DNA from: Kibdelosporangium banguiense
Lineage (GTDB): Bacteria; Actinomycetota; Actinomycetes; Mycobacteriales; Pseudonocardiaceae
Length of the DNA: 64,000 nt
Assembly: GCF_017876405.1 (NCBI RefSeq)
Contig: NZ_JAGINW010000001.1
Location: 1,501,203 to 1,565,202 of the forward strand
Reading direction: 5' to 3'
The number at the start of each line of letters is the position of its first letter. Position 1 is the first letter of the stretch. The notes beneath the pieces were generated by a model, which was not told where the DNA came from, made no database searches, and was given only the letters and a program-made list of their open reading frames with translations. The position numbers were made by a program, and so were the translations under genes. Below, one piece after another: positions 18,677-28,114 of the stretch.

Positions 18677-20056
18677 TCACAATACGGCTGATCGCTGCGC
18701 CGGACGCAGTTGTTCGAACAGGGCCGCCATCCTCAACACGCCGAGATCGTCGAACCGCCGCCCGGTGATCTGCAGGCCGATCGGCTGGCCGTCGCTGGTG
18801 TAACCGCAGTTCACCGAGACGGACGGCTGGCCGGACATGTTGTACGGCACTGTGAAGCCGATGTGTTCGAACGGCTGAGCCGGGTCGTTCACCGGTGAGG
18901 CCCATTCCGCGGGAAATGCTGACACCGGCGAAACCGGCGAGAGCACGAAATCAAACGACGACGTCGCCTTGAGCGCCGCCACTGTCATCTTGTCGATCTG
19001 TGAGAAGCCGCGGTAGACCGCGACGCCCTGAGCGTAGGCTCCGGCGCGTGCCCACGTCGAGATGTACGGCAGGACCTTGCCGAGGCGCTCGGAAGGCAGC
19101 TCCACCAGGTCGGACCACAGCCTGGTGCGCCAGAACAGGTCCAGACCGTCAAGCATTTCCCTGGTGACGAACGGTTGCATGGGTTCCACCGTGATCCCGG
19201 CGGTCTCGAACAGCCTGGCCGCTTCGTCCACCGCGGTCCGGATGCCGGGTTCGACGTCGAGCCCGACGCCCGCTTCCAGATGCAGCCCCACTCTCAGGCC
19301 GACGGGATCGAAACTCAAGGACTGCCAGACGATCCGTCCCGGCGGGAGGCTCATGTGGTCACGAGGATCAGGCTGCGACAACACCTGCATCAGCAGCGCC
19401 GCGTCAGCGACCGTCTTGGTCATCGGCCCGACGACACGGCCGATGTACGGCGGATCCACTGGTACACGGCCGAAACTCGGTTTCAGTCCGACGAGTCCGC
19501 ACCATCCCGCTGGCAGCCGGATCGAGCCGCCGATGTCGGTGCCCAGGTGCAGTGGCCCGTAGCCGGCCGCGCCCGCAGCACCGGCACCTGCGCTCGAACC
19601 GCCCGGCGTACGCGTTGTGTCCCAAGGGTTACGCGATGCTTCGTGGAAGCTGGACAAGCCTGAGGTCAGCATGCCGTAGTCCGGCATCGTGGTCTTGCCG
19701 AGCAGAATCGCACCGGCTTCACGAAGTCTTGCCGCAGCAGGAGCGTCTTGCGAAGCGGGAACGAGCTCGGTCGCGGCAGTGCCCAGTGGGACAGGCGTTC
19801 CCTCGGTGGCGATGTTCTCCTTGATCGTCACCGGCACGCCGTCAAGGATCCCTTGTGGACTTCCGATCCTCCACCGCTGCTCAGCTGCACGGGCAGCCGT
19901 CAGCACGGCTTCGGGGTCGTGCGTGTAGAAGGCCTTCAACGTCGGTTCATGCGTGGCGATCCTGGCCAGCACAGCCTCAGCCACCTCGACCGGCGACAAA
20001 CCCGACTGGTACTCCCCGATCAGCTCGACCGCGGTCAGATCCGCGAGCTCGGTCAT
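18677..20056 (-). CDS. Amidase signature family hydrolase
   Basis: A 459-residue amidase with the Ser-cisSer-Lys triad visible: Lys79 in VTIKEN, the cis-serine in PGGSSAGAGAAG (154/155) and nucleophile Ser178 in DIGGSIRLPAG. It should hydrolyse a carboxamide or a related amide or carbamate to the acid and ammonia or an amine. The ATG at 20056 follows GAAGGGGAATGTG; a GTG at 20071 is in frame but within the ribosome-binding region. It lies 11 bases past the SDR stop in the leftward catabolic run, suggesting it releases the acid or alcohol moiety of the imported substrate. Substrate is not known. Confidence 0.9.
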   Translation of the reverse strand: MTELADLTAVELIGEYQSGLSPVEVAEAVLARIATHEPTLKAFYTHDPEAVLTAARAAEQRWRIGSPQGILDGVPVTIKENIATEGTPVPLGTAATELVPASQDAPAAARLREAGAILLGKTTMPDYGMLTSGLSSFHEASRNPWDTTRTPGGSSAGAGAAGAAGYGPLHLGTDIGGSIRLPAGWCGLVGLKPSFGRVPVDPPYIGRVVGPMTKTVADAALLMQVLSQPDPRDHMSLPPGRIVWQSLSFDPVGLRVGLHLEAGVGLDVEPGIRTAVDEAARLFETAGITVEPMQPFVTREMLDGLDLFWRTRLWSDLVELPSERLGKVLPYISTWARAGAYAQGVAVYRGFSQIDKMTVAALKATSSFDFVLSPVSPVSAFPAEWASPVNDPAQPFEHIGFTVPYNMSGQPSVSVNCGYTSDGQPIGLQITGRRFDDLGVLRMAALFEQLRPAQRSAVL

Positions 20057-20067
20057 CACATTCCCCT

Positions 20068-20835
20068 TCACGCAGGCGGGTCGAAGCGGCCGTCGACCGC
20101 GGTCCAGCCGCCGTCCACAGCGAGTACGGCCCCGGTCACGAAGCTGGCGGCATCGGAAGCCAGGTACACCACGGCACCCGCGAGCTCCGACGGCCGCGCC
20201 CAGCGACCGAGTGCGCCCTTGTCCGCATATGCCTGGTACCAGTCGGGATTCGCCTTGATCTGCGTGGTCAGCGGTGTCTCCACAACACCTGGCGCGATCG
20301 CGTTCACGCGCACCCCGGACGGACCGAACTCCGCGGCCGCGGTGCGGAACATCTGCACGAGCCCGGCTTTGGTCGCCGCGTACACGCCTTGACCTGGCTC
20401 GACGACCGTGCCTCTGATCGACGAGAACCCGATGATGCTGCCGCGGCCGCGCTCGACCATGCCCGCGCCGAACGCCCGCAGCACTTCGAAAGTCGCGCCG
20501 AGATTCAACGAGACGACCCGGTCGAACTCCTCCCGGGTGTAGTCGAGCAATCGCTTGCGCACGTTCATCGCGGCAGTCAGCACAACAACGTCCAACTCGC
20601 CGAGATCCGCCGCGGCTTTGCCGACCGCGTCGGTGTCAAGCACGTTGATCTCGTACGCCTCGGCGTCGATCAGCGACGCGGTCCCCTGTGCCGCGTCGAA
20701 ATCGACGTCCGCGCAGACGACCGAAGCGCCGTGCGCGGCCAGTGCCTGGGCGGATTCCCGGCCGATGCCGCTGCCCGCGCCGAGCACGATCGCCCGTCGG
20801 CCGTCCAGCCGGAACAGATTCGCGTAGTCGGTCAT
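20068..20835 (-). CDS. Short-chain dehydrogenase/reductase
   Basis: A 255-residue classical SDR. The cofactor motif is GAGSGIG at 19-25, the catalytic residues are Ser in GFSSIRG and Tyr/Lys in YAATK, and the dimer-end motif is VDGGWTAVDG. It probably oxidises a secondary or primary alcohol or reduces a ketone using NAD(P). Its ATG overlaps the aldehyde dehydrogenase stop as ATGA, so the two are translationally coupled. Pairing with ALDH and amidase suggests successive oxidation steps on one substrate. Confidence 0.9.
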   Translation of the reverse strand: MTDYANLFRLDGRRAIVLGAGSGIGRESAQALAAHGASVVCADVDFDAAQGTASLIDAEAYEINVLDTDAVGKAAADLGELDVVVLTAAMNVRKRLLDYTREEFDRVVSLNLGATFEVLRAFGAGMVERGRGSIIGFSSIRGTVVEPGQGVYAATKAGLVQMFRTAAAEFGPSGVRVNAIAPGVVETPLTTQIKANPDWYQAYADKGALGRWARPSELAGAVVYLASDAASFVTGAVLAVDGGWTAVDGRFDPPA

Positions 20836-22277
20836 GCCGGCCGGATCACCGCCATTCTTGTCACAGTCAGCTCCTCGATCGCGAACCGCGGCCCTTCCCG
20901 GCCGATGCCCGAGTCCTTCACACCGCCGTACGGCATGGTGTCCGCACGGAATCCCGGCACGTCGTTCACCACGACCGCACCGACTTCCAGCGTGTCGATC
21001 GCCTGGTGCGCGGTGGCCAGCGAGCTCGTGAATACCGAGGCGTTCAGGCCGTACCGTGAGTCGTTGACCATGGCGAATGCCTCATCCACTGTGGACACAG
21101 TGCGCAGGCAGACGACCGGGCCGAAGATCTCCTCGTCCCAGCACGCGGAGCCGGCCGGCACATTCGTCAGCACAGTCGGCCTGATCACGCCCCCGTCCAG
21201 GCCACCACCGCCAAGGATCCTGGCACCCGCCGAGACGGCGACCTCGACCCATTGCAGCACACGTTTCGTGGACCGCTCGTCGATCAACGCCGACACCCGT
21301 GTCTCTTCCTCACGCGGGTCGCCTGTCACGACTTCACCAAGCCGCGCCAACAGCTTGGCTGTGAACTCCTCGGCGACCGCGTCAAGCACGATCAAGCGCT
21401 GGACCGAAATACAAGCTTGACCCGACGCGTAAAAGCCGCCGCGCAGCACGGCATTCACGGCCGCGTCCAGATCCGCGTCGGCTGCGACCACCATCGCGGC
21501 ATTGGACCCAAGCTCCAGCAAAGTCTTGACAGGTGCGGCATCTCGCGCGATCTGATGGCCCACAGTGGACGATCCGGTGAACGAGACCGCGCCGATCCGC
21601 CTGTCGGTGACCAGCGCCACGCCGACCTCCGCGTCACCGGTCACGAGCTGGACTATCCCGGCGGGAGCGCCCGCCTCGACTGCGGCGGTCCGCATCAGGT
21701 CCACGAGCCACAACGTCGCCAAAGGCGTTGCGGGAGCAGGCTTGCAGATAACCGGACAGCCTGCCGCGACCGATGGCGCGATCTTGTGCGCGGCCAGCAG
21801 CAGCGGGTAGTTGAAGCCCGCGATCCCGACGACCACCCCGATCGGGCGTCTGGTCCAGTATCCGACCAGTCCGTCTCCGGACGGCAGCAGATCCAGCGGA
21901 ACCGTCTCGCCGTGTACCCGAGCGACCTCCTCAGCCGAGGCCTGCAGCGTCACGATTGTTCTTGCGACTTCGGTCCGGCAGTCCACCAGCGGTTTCCCGG
22001 TTTCCAGGACCAGCAGGTGCTCGAACTCCGCACGGTTGGCGATGATCGCGCCGGCGGCCGAGTCCAAGATCTGCCGCCGGGCGCGCGACGAGAGCTTGGC
22101 CACCTCGGCTTTGATCGCCACGGCCTCGTCCAACGCTTTGTGCGCAAGCTGTTCCGAACCGAGCGGCGCATCGGCGACCACAGTCCCGTCGTACGGGAAC
22201 GTCACCGGCACTGTGCTCGGGACGGTCACCCACTCTGACCCGATCGGCAGCCCGGCAGGGTAGGGCGGCTGGAACAT
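20832..22277 (-). CDS. Aldehyde dehydrogenase family protein
   Basis: A 481-residue NAD(P)-dependent aldehyde dehydrogenase. Motifs include GIAGFNYPLLLAAHKIAPSVAAG near the cofactor site, FTGSSTVG, LELGSNAAM carrying the conserved Glu, GQACISVQR with the catalytic Cys, and EEIFGPVVCL. The common LELGG is LELGS here. The ATG at 22277 has AGGAAGG six bases upstream and lies two bases past the stop of the ABC ATPase gene, so it belongs to the transporter operon. The upstream in-frame extension lies within that gene and is rejected. It likely turns an aldehyde derived from the imported compound into an acid. Confidence 0.9.
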   Translation of the reverse strand: MFQPPYPAGLPIGSEWVTVPSTVPVTFPYDGTVVADAPLGSEQLAHKALDEAVAIKAEVAKLSSRARRQILDSAAGAIIANRAEFEHLLVLETGKPLVDCRTEVARTIVTLQASAEEVARVHGETVPLDLLPSGDGLVGYWTRRPIGVVVGIAGFNYPLLLAAHKIAPSVAAGCPVICKPAPATPLATLWLVDLMRTAAVEAGAPAGIVQLVTGDAEVGVALVTDRRIGAVSFTGSSTVGHQIARDAAPVKTLLELGSNAAMVVAADADLDAAVNAVLRGGFYASGQACISVQRLIVLDAVAEEFTAKLLARLGEVVTGDPREEETRVSALIDERSTKRVLQWVEVAVSAGARILGGGGLDGGVIRPTVLTNVPAGSACWDEEIFGPVVCLRTVSTVDEAFAMVNDSRYGLNASVFTSSLATAHQAIDTLEVGAVVVNDVPGFRADTMPYGGVKDSGIGREGPRFAIEELTVTRMAVIRPA

Positions 22278-22279
22278 GG

Positions 22280-23056
22280 TCATCCTTCCTGAAATCTCGC
22301 TAGCGCGCCTCGCAGGGTCGGCGCGGCGGAAATGAGATCCTGGGTGTAGGGATGCGCCGGGTCCTGGTAGACCTGCTCGACCGCACCGAGCTCGACGATC
22401 TCGCCTTGGCGCATCACGGCGACCGTGTCGCACACGTGCCGGACCACCGAGAGGTCATGCGAGACGAACACCAGCGTGAGGTCGTAGCGGTCCACCAGAT
22501 CGGCCAGCAGGTTCAGGATCTGCGCCCGCACGGAGACGTCCAGGGCGCTGACCGGTTCGTCGGCCACAAGAACTTTGGGATATGGCGCCAGAGCGCGTGC
22601 GATGGAGATCCGCTGCCGCTGCCCGCCGGAAAACTGGTGCGGATAGCGGGAAGCGGCTTCCTGCGGCAGCCCGACGGCGTCGAGCAACTCACGCAGGCGC
22701 TCCTTGCGATCATGGTTGCGGTCCAGCGGCTCGCAGATGATGTCGCGCACCCGCATCCGGGGGTCGAGCGAGCTCATCGGGTCCTGGAAGACCACCTGCA
22801 GATCGTCACGCAGGAACTTCAGCCTGCGCTCCGGCAGATTCTCGATCCTGGTGCCCCTGAAGGAGATCGATCCGCTGGTCGGCTTGTCCAGCGCGGCCAT
22901 CAATCTGACCAAAGTGGACTTCCCGGAGCCGGACTCGCCGACGATGCCGAACCGCTGACCGGCACTGACGTCGAACGACACGCCCCGCAGCGCCTCGGTT
23001 CGCCGGCCGCCTGGCCGGCCACGGTAAGTCCGGCGCAGGTCCTTGACCTCAATCAC
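22280..23056 (-). CDS. Oligopeptide/dipeptide ABC transporter ATP-binding protein (DppF/OppF type)
   Basis: A 258-residue ATPase of the peptide/nickel importer family. Walker A is GESGSGKST, the Q-loop is VFQDPMSSLDPRMRVRD, the ABC signature is FSGGQRQRISIARAL, Walker B is KVLVADEPVSALD and the switch His is in VSHDLSVV. The C-terminal oligopeptide-type extension (PAHPYTQDLISAAPT) marks it as the F-type partner. It overlaps the preceding ATPase gene by 8 bases. Confidence 0.93.
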   Translation of the reverse strand: MIEVKDLRRTYRGRPGGRRTEALRGVSFDVSAGQRFGIVGESGSGKSTLVRLMAALDKPTSGSISFRGTRIENLPERRLKFLRDDLQVVFQDPMSSLDPRMRVRDIICEPLDRNHDRKERLRELLDAVGLPQEAASRYPHQFSGGQRQRISIARALAPYPKVLVADEPVSALDVSVRAQILNLLADLVDRYDLTLVFVSHDLSVVRHVCDTVAVMRQGEIVELGAVEQVYQDPAHPYTQDLISAAPTLRGALARFQEG

Positions 23057-23849
23057 GCGTCACCGTCCACAACCGGCCGTTCGCATCCGTCGACTCCATG
23101 TCCGAGCTCGCCAGCAGTTGCTGGGTGTACTGATGTGACGGCATGGTGAAGACGTCCTTGACCAGTCCCGATTCCACAATCCGGCCGTCAAGCATGACGA
23201 GTACACGCTCGCACACCGATGCGACGACCGCGAGGTCATGCGTGATGAACAGCAGCGCCGACTCCCCTGTCACAGCCTGGATCAGCTCGAGAATCTGCGC
23301 CTGGACGGTCACGTCGAGCGCCGTGGTCGGTTCGTCACAGATCAGCAGCGACGGGTTGTTGGCCAACGCGATCGCGAGCATCACGCGTTGCCGCTGACCA
23401 CCGGAAAGCTGGTGCGGATACGCCTTCGCGGCTCGCTTGGGATCGGGCAGCCGCACCATGTTCAGCAGATCCAGCGCGGCGCGCTGGGAAGCACCGCGAT
23501 CGCGGCCGTGGACCTGCATGACCTCCGCGATCTGCTTGCCCACAGGCATCAACGGGTTGAGCGCGGTCATCGGCTCCTGGAACACCATTGTCATGTCGCG
23601 GCCACGCAACCGGGACATTTCCCGCTCCTTGGCGCCGATCAGCTCGCGGCCGTTGAGCTTCGCCGAACCCCACGCCTTGAGGTCTTCCGGCAGCAGGCCC
23701 ATCACGGCCAACGCGGTCAGCGACTTGCCGGAGCCGGACTCGCCGATCAGCCCGACCCGCTCGCCCCGGCCGATCTCGAACGACACGTCCTCCACCAGAA
23801 CGCAGTCGCCGACCGAGACGCTCATACTGTCCACAGTGAGCACACTCAT
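23049..23849 (-). CDS. Oligopeptide/dipeptide ABC transporter ATP-binding protein (DppD/OppD type)
   Basis: A 266-residue ATPase, first of the two nucleotide-binding subunits. Walker A GESGSGKSLTALAVMGLL, Q-loop VFQEPMTALNPLMPVGKQ, signature LSGGQRQRVMLAIALA, Walker B LLICDEPTTALDVTVQAQ and switch FITHDLAVV are intact. The pattern after Walker A is that of DppD. Its ATG overlaps the stop of the second permease as ATGA. Confidence 0.93.
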   Translation of the reverse strand: MSVLTVDSMSVSVGDCVLVEDVSFEIGRGERVGLIGESGSGKSLTALAVMGLLPEDLKAWGSAKLNGRELIGAKEREMSRLRGRDMTMVFQEPMTALNPLMPVGKQIAEVMQVHGRDRGASQRAALDLLNMVRLPDPKRAAKAYPHQLSGGQRQRVMLAIALANNPSLLICDEPTTALDVTVQAQILELIQAVTGESALLFITHDLAVVASVCERVLVMLDGRIVESGLVKDVFTMPSHQYTQQLLASSDMESTDANGRLWTVTRD

Positions 23850-24679
23850 CGGCGGCCCGCCAATCGCGGATCGAGCCGGTCACGCAGGCCGTCGCCCAGC
23901 AGGTTGAAGCCCAGCACGGCGATGGCGATCGCGACACCCGGCACCAGCGCCAATCTTGGTTGCACGGCAAGCAGTTCCTGCGATTCCTGCAGCATCCGGC
24001 CCCACGACGGGGCCGGCGGGCGTGTGCCGAAACCGAGGAACGACAACGCGGCCTCCGACAGCACCGCGATCGCGAACGAGACCGAGCTCTGCACGATCAG
24101 CAGCCCGGCGATATTCGGCAGGACGTGCCTGCCGGCGATCCTGAGCCGGGAGCGGCCGGCCGCACGCGCTGCGAGCACGTACTCGGTACTCATCACCTGA
24201 AGCGTGCCTGACCTGGCGATTCGCGCGAAAGATGGCACAGTGGCCATACCGATGGCGATCATCGCGGTGAGTGTGTCGGCGCCGAACACAGCGCCGAACA
24301 TAATCGCCAGCAGCAGTGCCGGGAACGCCAGTACCAAGTCGTTGACCCGCATCACGAACTCGCCCAGCCATCGCGGGCCCATCCCGGCGAGAATCCCCAG
24401 CGGCGTCCCGATCACTGCCGCCACACCGACCGCGACCACGCCGACGTACAGAGTCGTCTGTGCGCCGACCATGATCTGGCTGAGCAGGTCCCGGCCGAAC
24501 TTGTCGGTTCCCAGCAGATAGTCGCCGGTCGGGCCGAGCAACCGGATGGCGGCGTCCACACGCAGCGGATCATGCGGCGTCCAGAAGAACGAAACGACCG
24601 CCGCAAGCACGACCAGACCGATCAGCAGCGCGCCCACGACCAGCGACGCGCTGGTGCGTTTCGTCACGGCGGTTGTCAT
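23846..24679 (-). CDS. ABC transporter permease (DppC/OppC type)
   Basis: A 277-residue inner-membrane permease. An N-terminal helix (LVVGALLIGLVVLAAVVSFF) is followed by the DppC-type loop (LLGTDKFGRDLLSQIMVGAQTTL) and a BPD_transp_1 core whose coupling EAA-like motif is EYVLAARAAGRSRLRIAGRHVLPN. About six membrane helices are evident. It is ATGA-coupled to the first permease upstream and to the ATPase gene downstream. Confidence 0.93.
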   Translation of the reverse strand: MTTAVTKRTSASLVVGALLIGLVVLAAVVSFFWTPHDPLRVDAAIRLLGPTGDYLLGTDKFGRDLLSQIMVGAQTTLYVGVVAVGVAAVIGTPLGILAGMGPRWLGEFVMRVNDLVLAFPALLLAIMFGAVFGADTLTAMIAIGMATVPSFARIARSGTLQVMSTEYVLAARAAGRSRLRIAGRHVLPNIAGLLIVQSSVSFAIAVLSEAALSFLGFGTRPPAPSWGRMLQESQELLAVQPRLALVPGVAIAIAVLGFNLLGDGLRDRLDPRLAGRR

Positions 24680-25626
24680 CGGGACCTCCGCAGCCGTGGG
24701 TCGATGACCGTGTACAACAGGTCTACCAGGAAGTTCACCAACAGTGCGGCAATCACGAGGACAAGTACGATCCCCTGCACGGTAAGCAGATCACGGGCCG
24801 CAACCGAGTCGAGCAGCATACTTCCCATACCTGGCAGCACGAACACTCGCTCGACGACGACCGCACCGATGAGCAGTGTCGTCAGCTGCAAACCCAGAAC
24901 TGTCACCACGGGCACGGCTGCGTTTCGCAGCCCGTGCCGCCGCAATGCCCGCCCTGGCTTCAGTCCTTTGGCGCGGGCGGTCCGCAGATAGTCCTCCCGC
25001 AACGTGTCCAGCACTGCTGAACGGACATATCGCGTGAGCACAGCGCCTTGCACAAGACCCAGCGACAACGCGGGCAGGATCAATCCCCGGATGAACTCGA
25101 CGAAATCCTGGTTCGGCGGCGTCCAGCCACCTGAGGGCAACAACCGCAACTGGACAGCGAAAACCTGCACCAGCAAGATTCCCGCCAGGAACGCGGGCAC
25201 AGCGACACCCAGCTGCGAAACTCCCGAGATCAATGCCCCGCTGGCCTTCCGGTGACGCACCGCGGCGATGCTGCCCAACGGCACCGCGATCAGCAACGCG
25301 ACGATCATCGCGGCACCGACCAGCCACAACGTCACGCCCAACCTGTCAACCAGTTGTGGCCCGATCAGATCACGGGTGACGTACGACCGGCCGAAGTCGC
25401 CGGTCAGCACGCCACCGATCCAGTCGAAATACTGAGTCGTGAGTGGACGGTCGATACCGAACTCGGTCCTGGTCTTCGCCAGGAGCTCAGGCGTCGCATT
25501 GACGCCGAGCGCGACCTGCGCGGGATCGCCTGGCAGCACTGCCATGAACAGGAACACAGCCACCGACGCGACGGCAGCGCTCACCACGAAGATCGCGGTC
25601 CGGCGAACGACGCTCAGTACGATCAT
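24676..25626 (-). CDS. ABC transporter permease (DppB/OppB type)
   Basis: A 316-residue permease of the B type. Features are an N-terminal helix with VAVFLFMAVLPGDPAQVALG, the family pattern FGIDRPLTTQYFDWIGGVLTGDFGRS, and the coupling motif DYLRTARAKGLKPGRALRRHGLRNA. It pairs with the C-type permease to form the membrane channel. Its ATG overlaps the binding-protein stop as ATGA. Confidence 0.93.
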   Translation of the reverse strand: MIVLSVVRRTAIFVVSAAVASVAVFLFMAVLPGDPAQVALGVNATPELLAKTRTEFGIDRPLTTQYFDWIGGVLTGDFGRSYVTRDLIGPQLVDRLGVTLWLVGAAMIVALLIAVPLGSIAAVRHRKASGALISGVSQLGVAVPAFLAGILLVQVFAVQLRLLPSGGWTPPNQDFVEFIRGLILPALSLGLVQGAVLTRYVRSAVLDTLREDYLRTARAKGLKPGRALRRHGLRNAAVPVVTVLGLQLTTLLIGAVVVERVFVLPGMGSMLLDSVAARDLLTVQGIVLVLVIAALLVNFLVDLLYTVIDPRLRRSR

Positions 25627-27113
25627 GCGCGCCCCAGGCCGGTGAGGTCGAACGATTCGCCGACCTGGTTGCGGACCAGGCCGGTGACCTTCGTCTTGGC
25701 CGCGATCAAGTTGGGGAACAGCAACAACCAGTCGGCGGCCGCGTCCTCGTTGAGGATCTTCGCCACCTCCTGCATGGCGGTGACCTGGTCCTCGGCCGAA
25801 CCCGAGTCGCCCTTGGTGATCAGGTCACGGACTTCCTGGTTGTCGTATCCCCAGTAGTACTTGGGATTGGCGAAGGTCACGATGTCGCGGGCCTCGACGT
25901 GCTGGATGATCGACATGTCGAAGTCGTGGTCGGTGAAGACCTGTTTGAGCCACACCGCCGGGAAGTCGAGCGGTTCGATGGTCGCCTCGACGCCGACTTC
26001 CTTGAGGTCCGAGGCCACCACCTGAGCGGCCGACATCGCGTACGGCAGGTTCGGCACACGCAGACGTAGCTTCAGATTCTGCTGGCCCGCACGGATCAGC
26101 AGCGCTTTCGCACGGCTCGGATCGTGCGGATAGGTCCGGGACAAGTCCTGATACCACGGATCCGTCGGCGGGACCATACTGCCGATCGAGGTGCCACGGT
26201 TGGCCGCGACCGTTGCCATCACTGCTTTCCGGTCGACCGCGTACATCAGGGCCTGACGGACCGTCTTGTCGTTCAACGGCGGTTTGGCGCTGTTGAACGA
26301 CAGCGTGACTTCGGAGTTCGTGGTGCCCTGCAGGACCGTGAACCGGGTGTCGCTCTCGAACTGCGGCACCGAGTCCGGCGTGGTGATCGCGGAGATCACG
26401 TCGATACCGTTGCTGAGCAAGGCATTGTTCAGCGCGGTCGGATCCTTGAAGTACTTCAGGTAGACCGTGGTGTACGTCGGCCGCTTGCCCCAGTAGGACG
26501 GGTTCGCGCGCAGCACAATCGAGTCACCGCGTTTGCGGGACGCGAAAACATACGGCCCGGTGCCAATCGGAGTGTTCGGCAGGTCCGCGACGCCGCTCTG
26601 GCTGAACATCGCGCCGACCCGGGTGGTCATGTCGAACAACCAGGCGTTGCTCGGGCGCTTGAGCGTTACCCGGGCGTGCGCGGGATCGACGACCTGGACC
26701 CGGTCCACAACGTCCATCTTGGACTTCAGCGAGATCGTCCAGTCGGTTTTCACCCGGTCGAGGGAGAACTTGACGTCCTGTGCGGTGAAGGGCCGGCCGT
26801 TGGAGAACTTGACGCCCTCCCACAGGTAGAAGTCGTACGTTCTGCGGTCGTCGCTCACGGTCCACTGCTTGGCCAGCAGTGGCACGATCTTGCCGTTCGC
26901 GTCCAGCCTGACCAGGCCTTCGTACACGTTGAGCAGCAGCGCCTGCGCAATCGCGACACCATCGGTACGGGTGAAGTCCAGATTGGCCGGCTCAGCGGTG
27001 AACCCGATCGAGATCGCATCCGGGTCGGCCGGACCGGTCACTGAAGACCCGGCCGAGCACGCACTCGCCAGCATCGCGAGGGTTACCGCCGCGACGAACA
27101 CCCGCACAGGCAT
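25623..27113 (-). CDS. Family 5 extracellular solute-binding lipoprotein of the ABC importer
   Basis: A 496-residue lipoprotein that captures the imported substrate outside the cell. The signal peptide ends in the lipobox LASAC with the lipidated Cys at residue 19. The mature part shows SBP_bac_5 features: IGFTAEPANLDFTRTDG, VYEGLVRLDANGKIVPLLAKQW and FTAQDVKFSLDRVK. The family binds peptides, nickel, glycosides, opines and other molecules, so the ligand cannot be read from sequence. The ATG at 27113 is chosen over GTGs at 27116 and 27119, which fall in the AGGTGGTG ribosome-binding stretch. It is first in the leftward operon, divergent from the GntR gene. Confidence 0.92.
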   Translation of the reverse strand: MPVRVFVAAVTLAMLASACSAGSSVTGPADPDAISIGFTAEPANLDFTRTDGVAIAQALLLNVYEGLVRLDANGKIVPLLAKQWTVSDDRRTYDFYLWEGVKFSNGRPFTAQDVKFSLDRVKTDWTISLKSKMDVVDRVQVVDPAHARVTLKRPSNAWLFDMTTRVGAMFSQSGVADLPNTPIGTGPYVFASRKRGDSIVLRANPSYWGKRPTYTTVYLKYFKDPTALNNALLSNGIDVISAITTPDSVPQFESDTRFTVLQGTTNSEVTLSFNSAKPPLNDKTVRQALMYAVDRKAVMATVAANRGTSIGSMVPPTDPWYQDLSRTYPHDPSRAKALLIRAGQQNLKLRLRVPNLPYAMSAAQVVASDLKEVGVEATIEPLDFPAVWLKQVFTDHDFDMSIIQHVEARDIVTFANPKYYWGYDNQEVRDLITKGDSGSAEDQVTAMQEVAKILNEDAAADWLLLFPNLIAAKTKVTGLVRNQVGESFDLTGLGRA

Positions 27114-27127
27114 CACCACCTAGTATG

Positions 27128-27140
27128 CTGGTCTGACCAG
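27128..27140. promoter_or_regulatory. FadR-type GntR operator between transporter operon and regulator gene
   Basis: CTGGTC-T-GACCAG is a perfect 13-bp palindrome in the 72-base space between the divergent starts at 27113 and 27186. It matches the TGGT-NNN-ACCA core bound by FadR-subfamily (FCD) GntR regulators, and the adjacent gene encodes exactly such a protein. It probably lets the regulator control both itself and the import/catabolic operon. Confidence 0.8.
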
Positions 27141-27185
27141 TAGACTTGCACTCGTCGCCGCATTGGTCAAGAGGGGCGGTCATCG

Positions 27186-27929
27186 ATGTTCTCGCCGGTC
27201 AGCCCAGTCCGGGCCTACGAACGCGTGGTCGAGCAGATCGAAGAAGCCATCCTCTCCGGCCGCCTCGAACCCGGCGCACGCCTGCCCAGCGAACGCGACC
27301 TGATGACCCAGTTCGGCGTCAGCCGCTCAACTGTCCGCGAGGCCCTCCGCGTCCTGCAAAGCAACGGCATGATCCAGTCCAGGGCAGGCGACCCGCGCGG
27401 CCCGGAGATCCTGCCCCCGTCATCGTCCTCCTTACAGAAGTCGATGTCCCGGCTGGCTCGCGCGTCGTCGATGTCGTTGGCCGAACTGCTTCAGTTCCGC
27501 ATGCTGCTCGAAGGGTCCGCCTACCAGTTGGCCGCGCGACTCCGAACCGCCTCGCAGCTCGCCGAGATGGAGGCAGCGCTGCTGGAGATGACTTCGGCCG
27601 TGGATGTGGGCTATGCCGAGTTCAGCGCCGCAGATGTGGCTTTCCACGACGCGGTGGCCCGCGCGACTCAGAACTCGCTGATTGTGGTGTGCAGCAACGT
27701 GGTTCGCGGCGTTGTCGTGGACCTCATCACCGACCGGCTGGCTCACGCGACCGACCGGACCGCTTTGATGCAGGCTTACCTGAAGCACCATTCCGAAGTG
27801 CTGCAAGCGATTCGGGACGGGGACGGGGCCTTGGCTTCGCGGTTGTCCCGCCATGCGCTGCACGACTCATACGCGGAATTCCTGCCCGAGCCCGACCGCG
27901 CACTGCTGCTTCCCTTACTGGACCCTTAG
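27186..27929 (+). CDS. GntR family regulator, FCD (FadR) subfamily
   Basis: A 247-residue regulator. A winged-helix DNA-binding domain spans about 9-70 ([28 protein letters not shown]) and an FCD ligand domain about 95-230. The FCD metal site is complete: Asp150, His154, His201/202 and His223. FCD members usually sense carboxylic acids bound through that metal. The ATG at 27186 is preceded by GAGGGG. It is divergent from the transporter operon, with a FadR-type palindrome between them, so it most likely represses the leftward operon until a pathway acid appears. The effector is unknown. Confidence 0.9.
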   Translation: MFSPVSPVRAYERVVEQIEEAILSGRLEPGARLPSERDLMTQFGVSRSTVREALRVLQSNGMIQSRAGDPRGPEILPPSSSSLQKSMSRLARASSMSLAELLQFRMLLEGSAYQLAARLRTASQLAEMEAALLEMTSAVDVGYAEFSAADVAFHDAVARATQNSLIVVCSNVVRGVVVDLITDRLAHATDRTALMQAYLKHHSEVLQAIRDGDGALASRLSRHALHDSYAEFLPEPDRALLLPLLDP

Positions 27930-27967
27930 CCCAGAACAGCCCTTTTCCGCCCTCTCCCCAAAATGAC

Positions 27968-27998
27968 AGCCCCCACCCTCCCAAAGGGGGTGAGGGCT
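27968..27998. terminator. Hairpin downstream of the GntR gene
   Basis: AGCCC-C-CACCC pairs with GGGTG-A-GGGCT, one mismatch inside a 10-bp stem around a 9-base loop, about 40 bases past the GntR stop. No T-tract. The rest of the 185-base gap shows nothing else. Confidence 0.5.
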
Positions 27999-28114
27999 CC
28001 CCGGCTTCAATTCCACTGCAGAGGAAGCGGGGTGGGCTGTGGGTTTGGGGGGTGAGTCCGTGCGAGTGGGCCGTTCGTTCGGGGTTTACCCGAATGGGTG
28101 GTTCTGCCGGAAGA

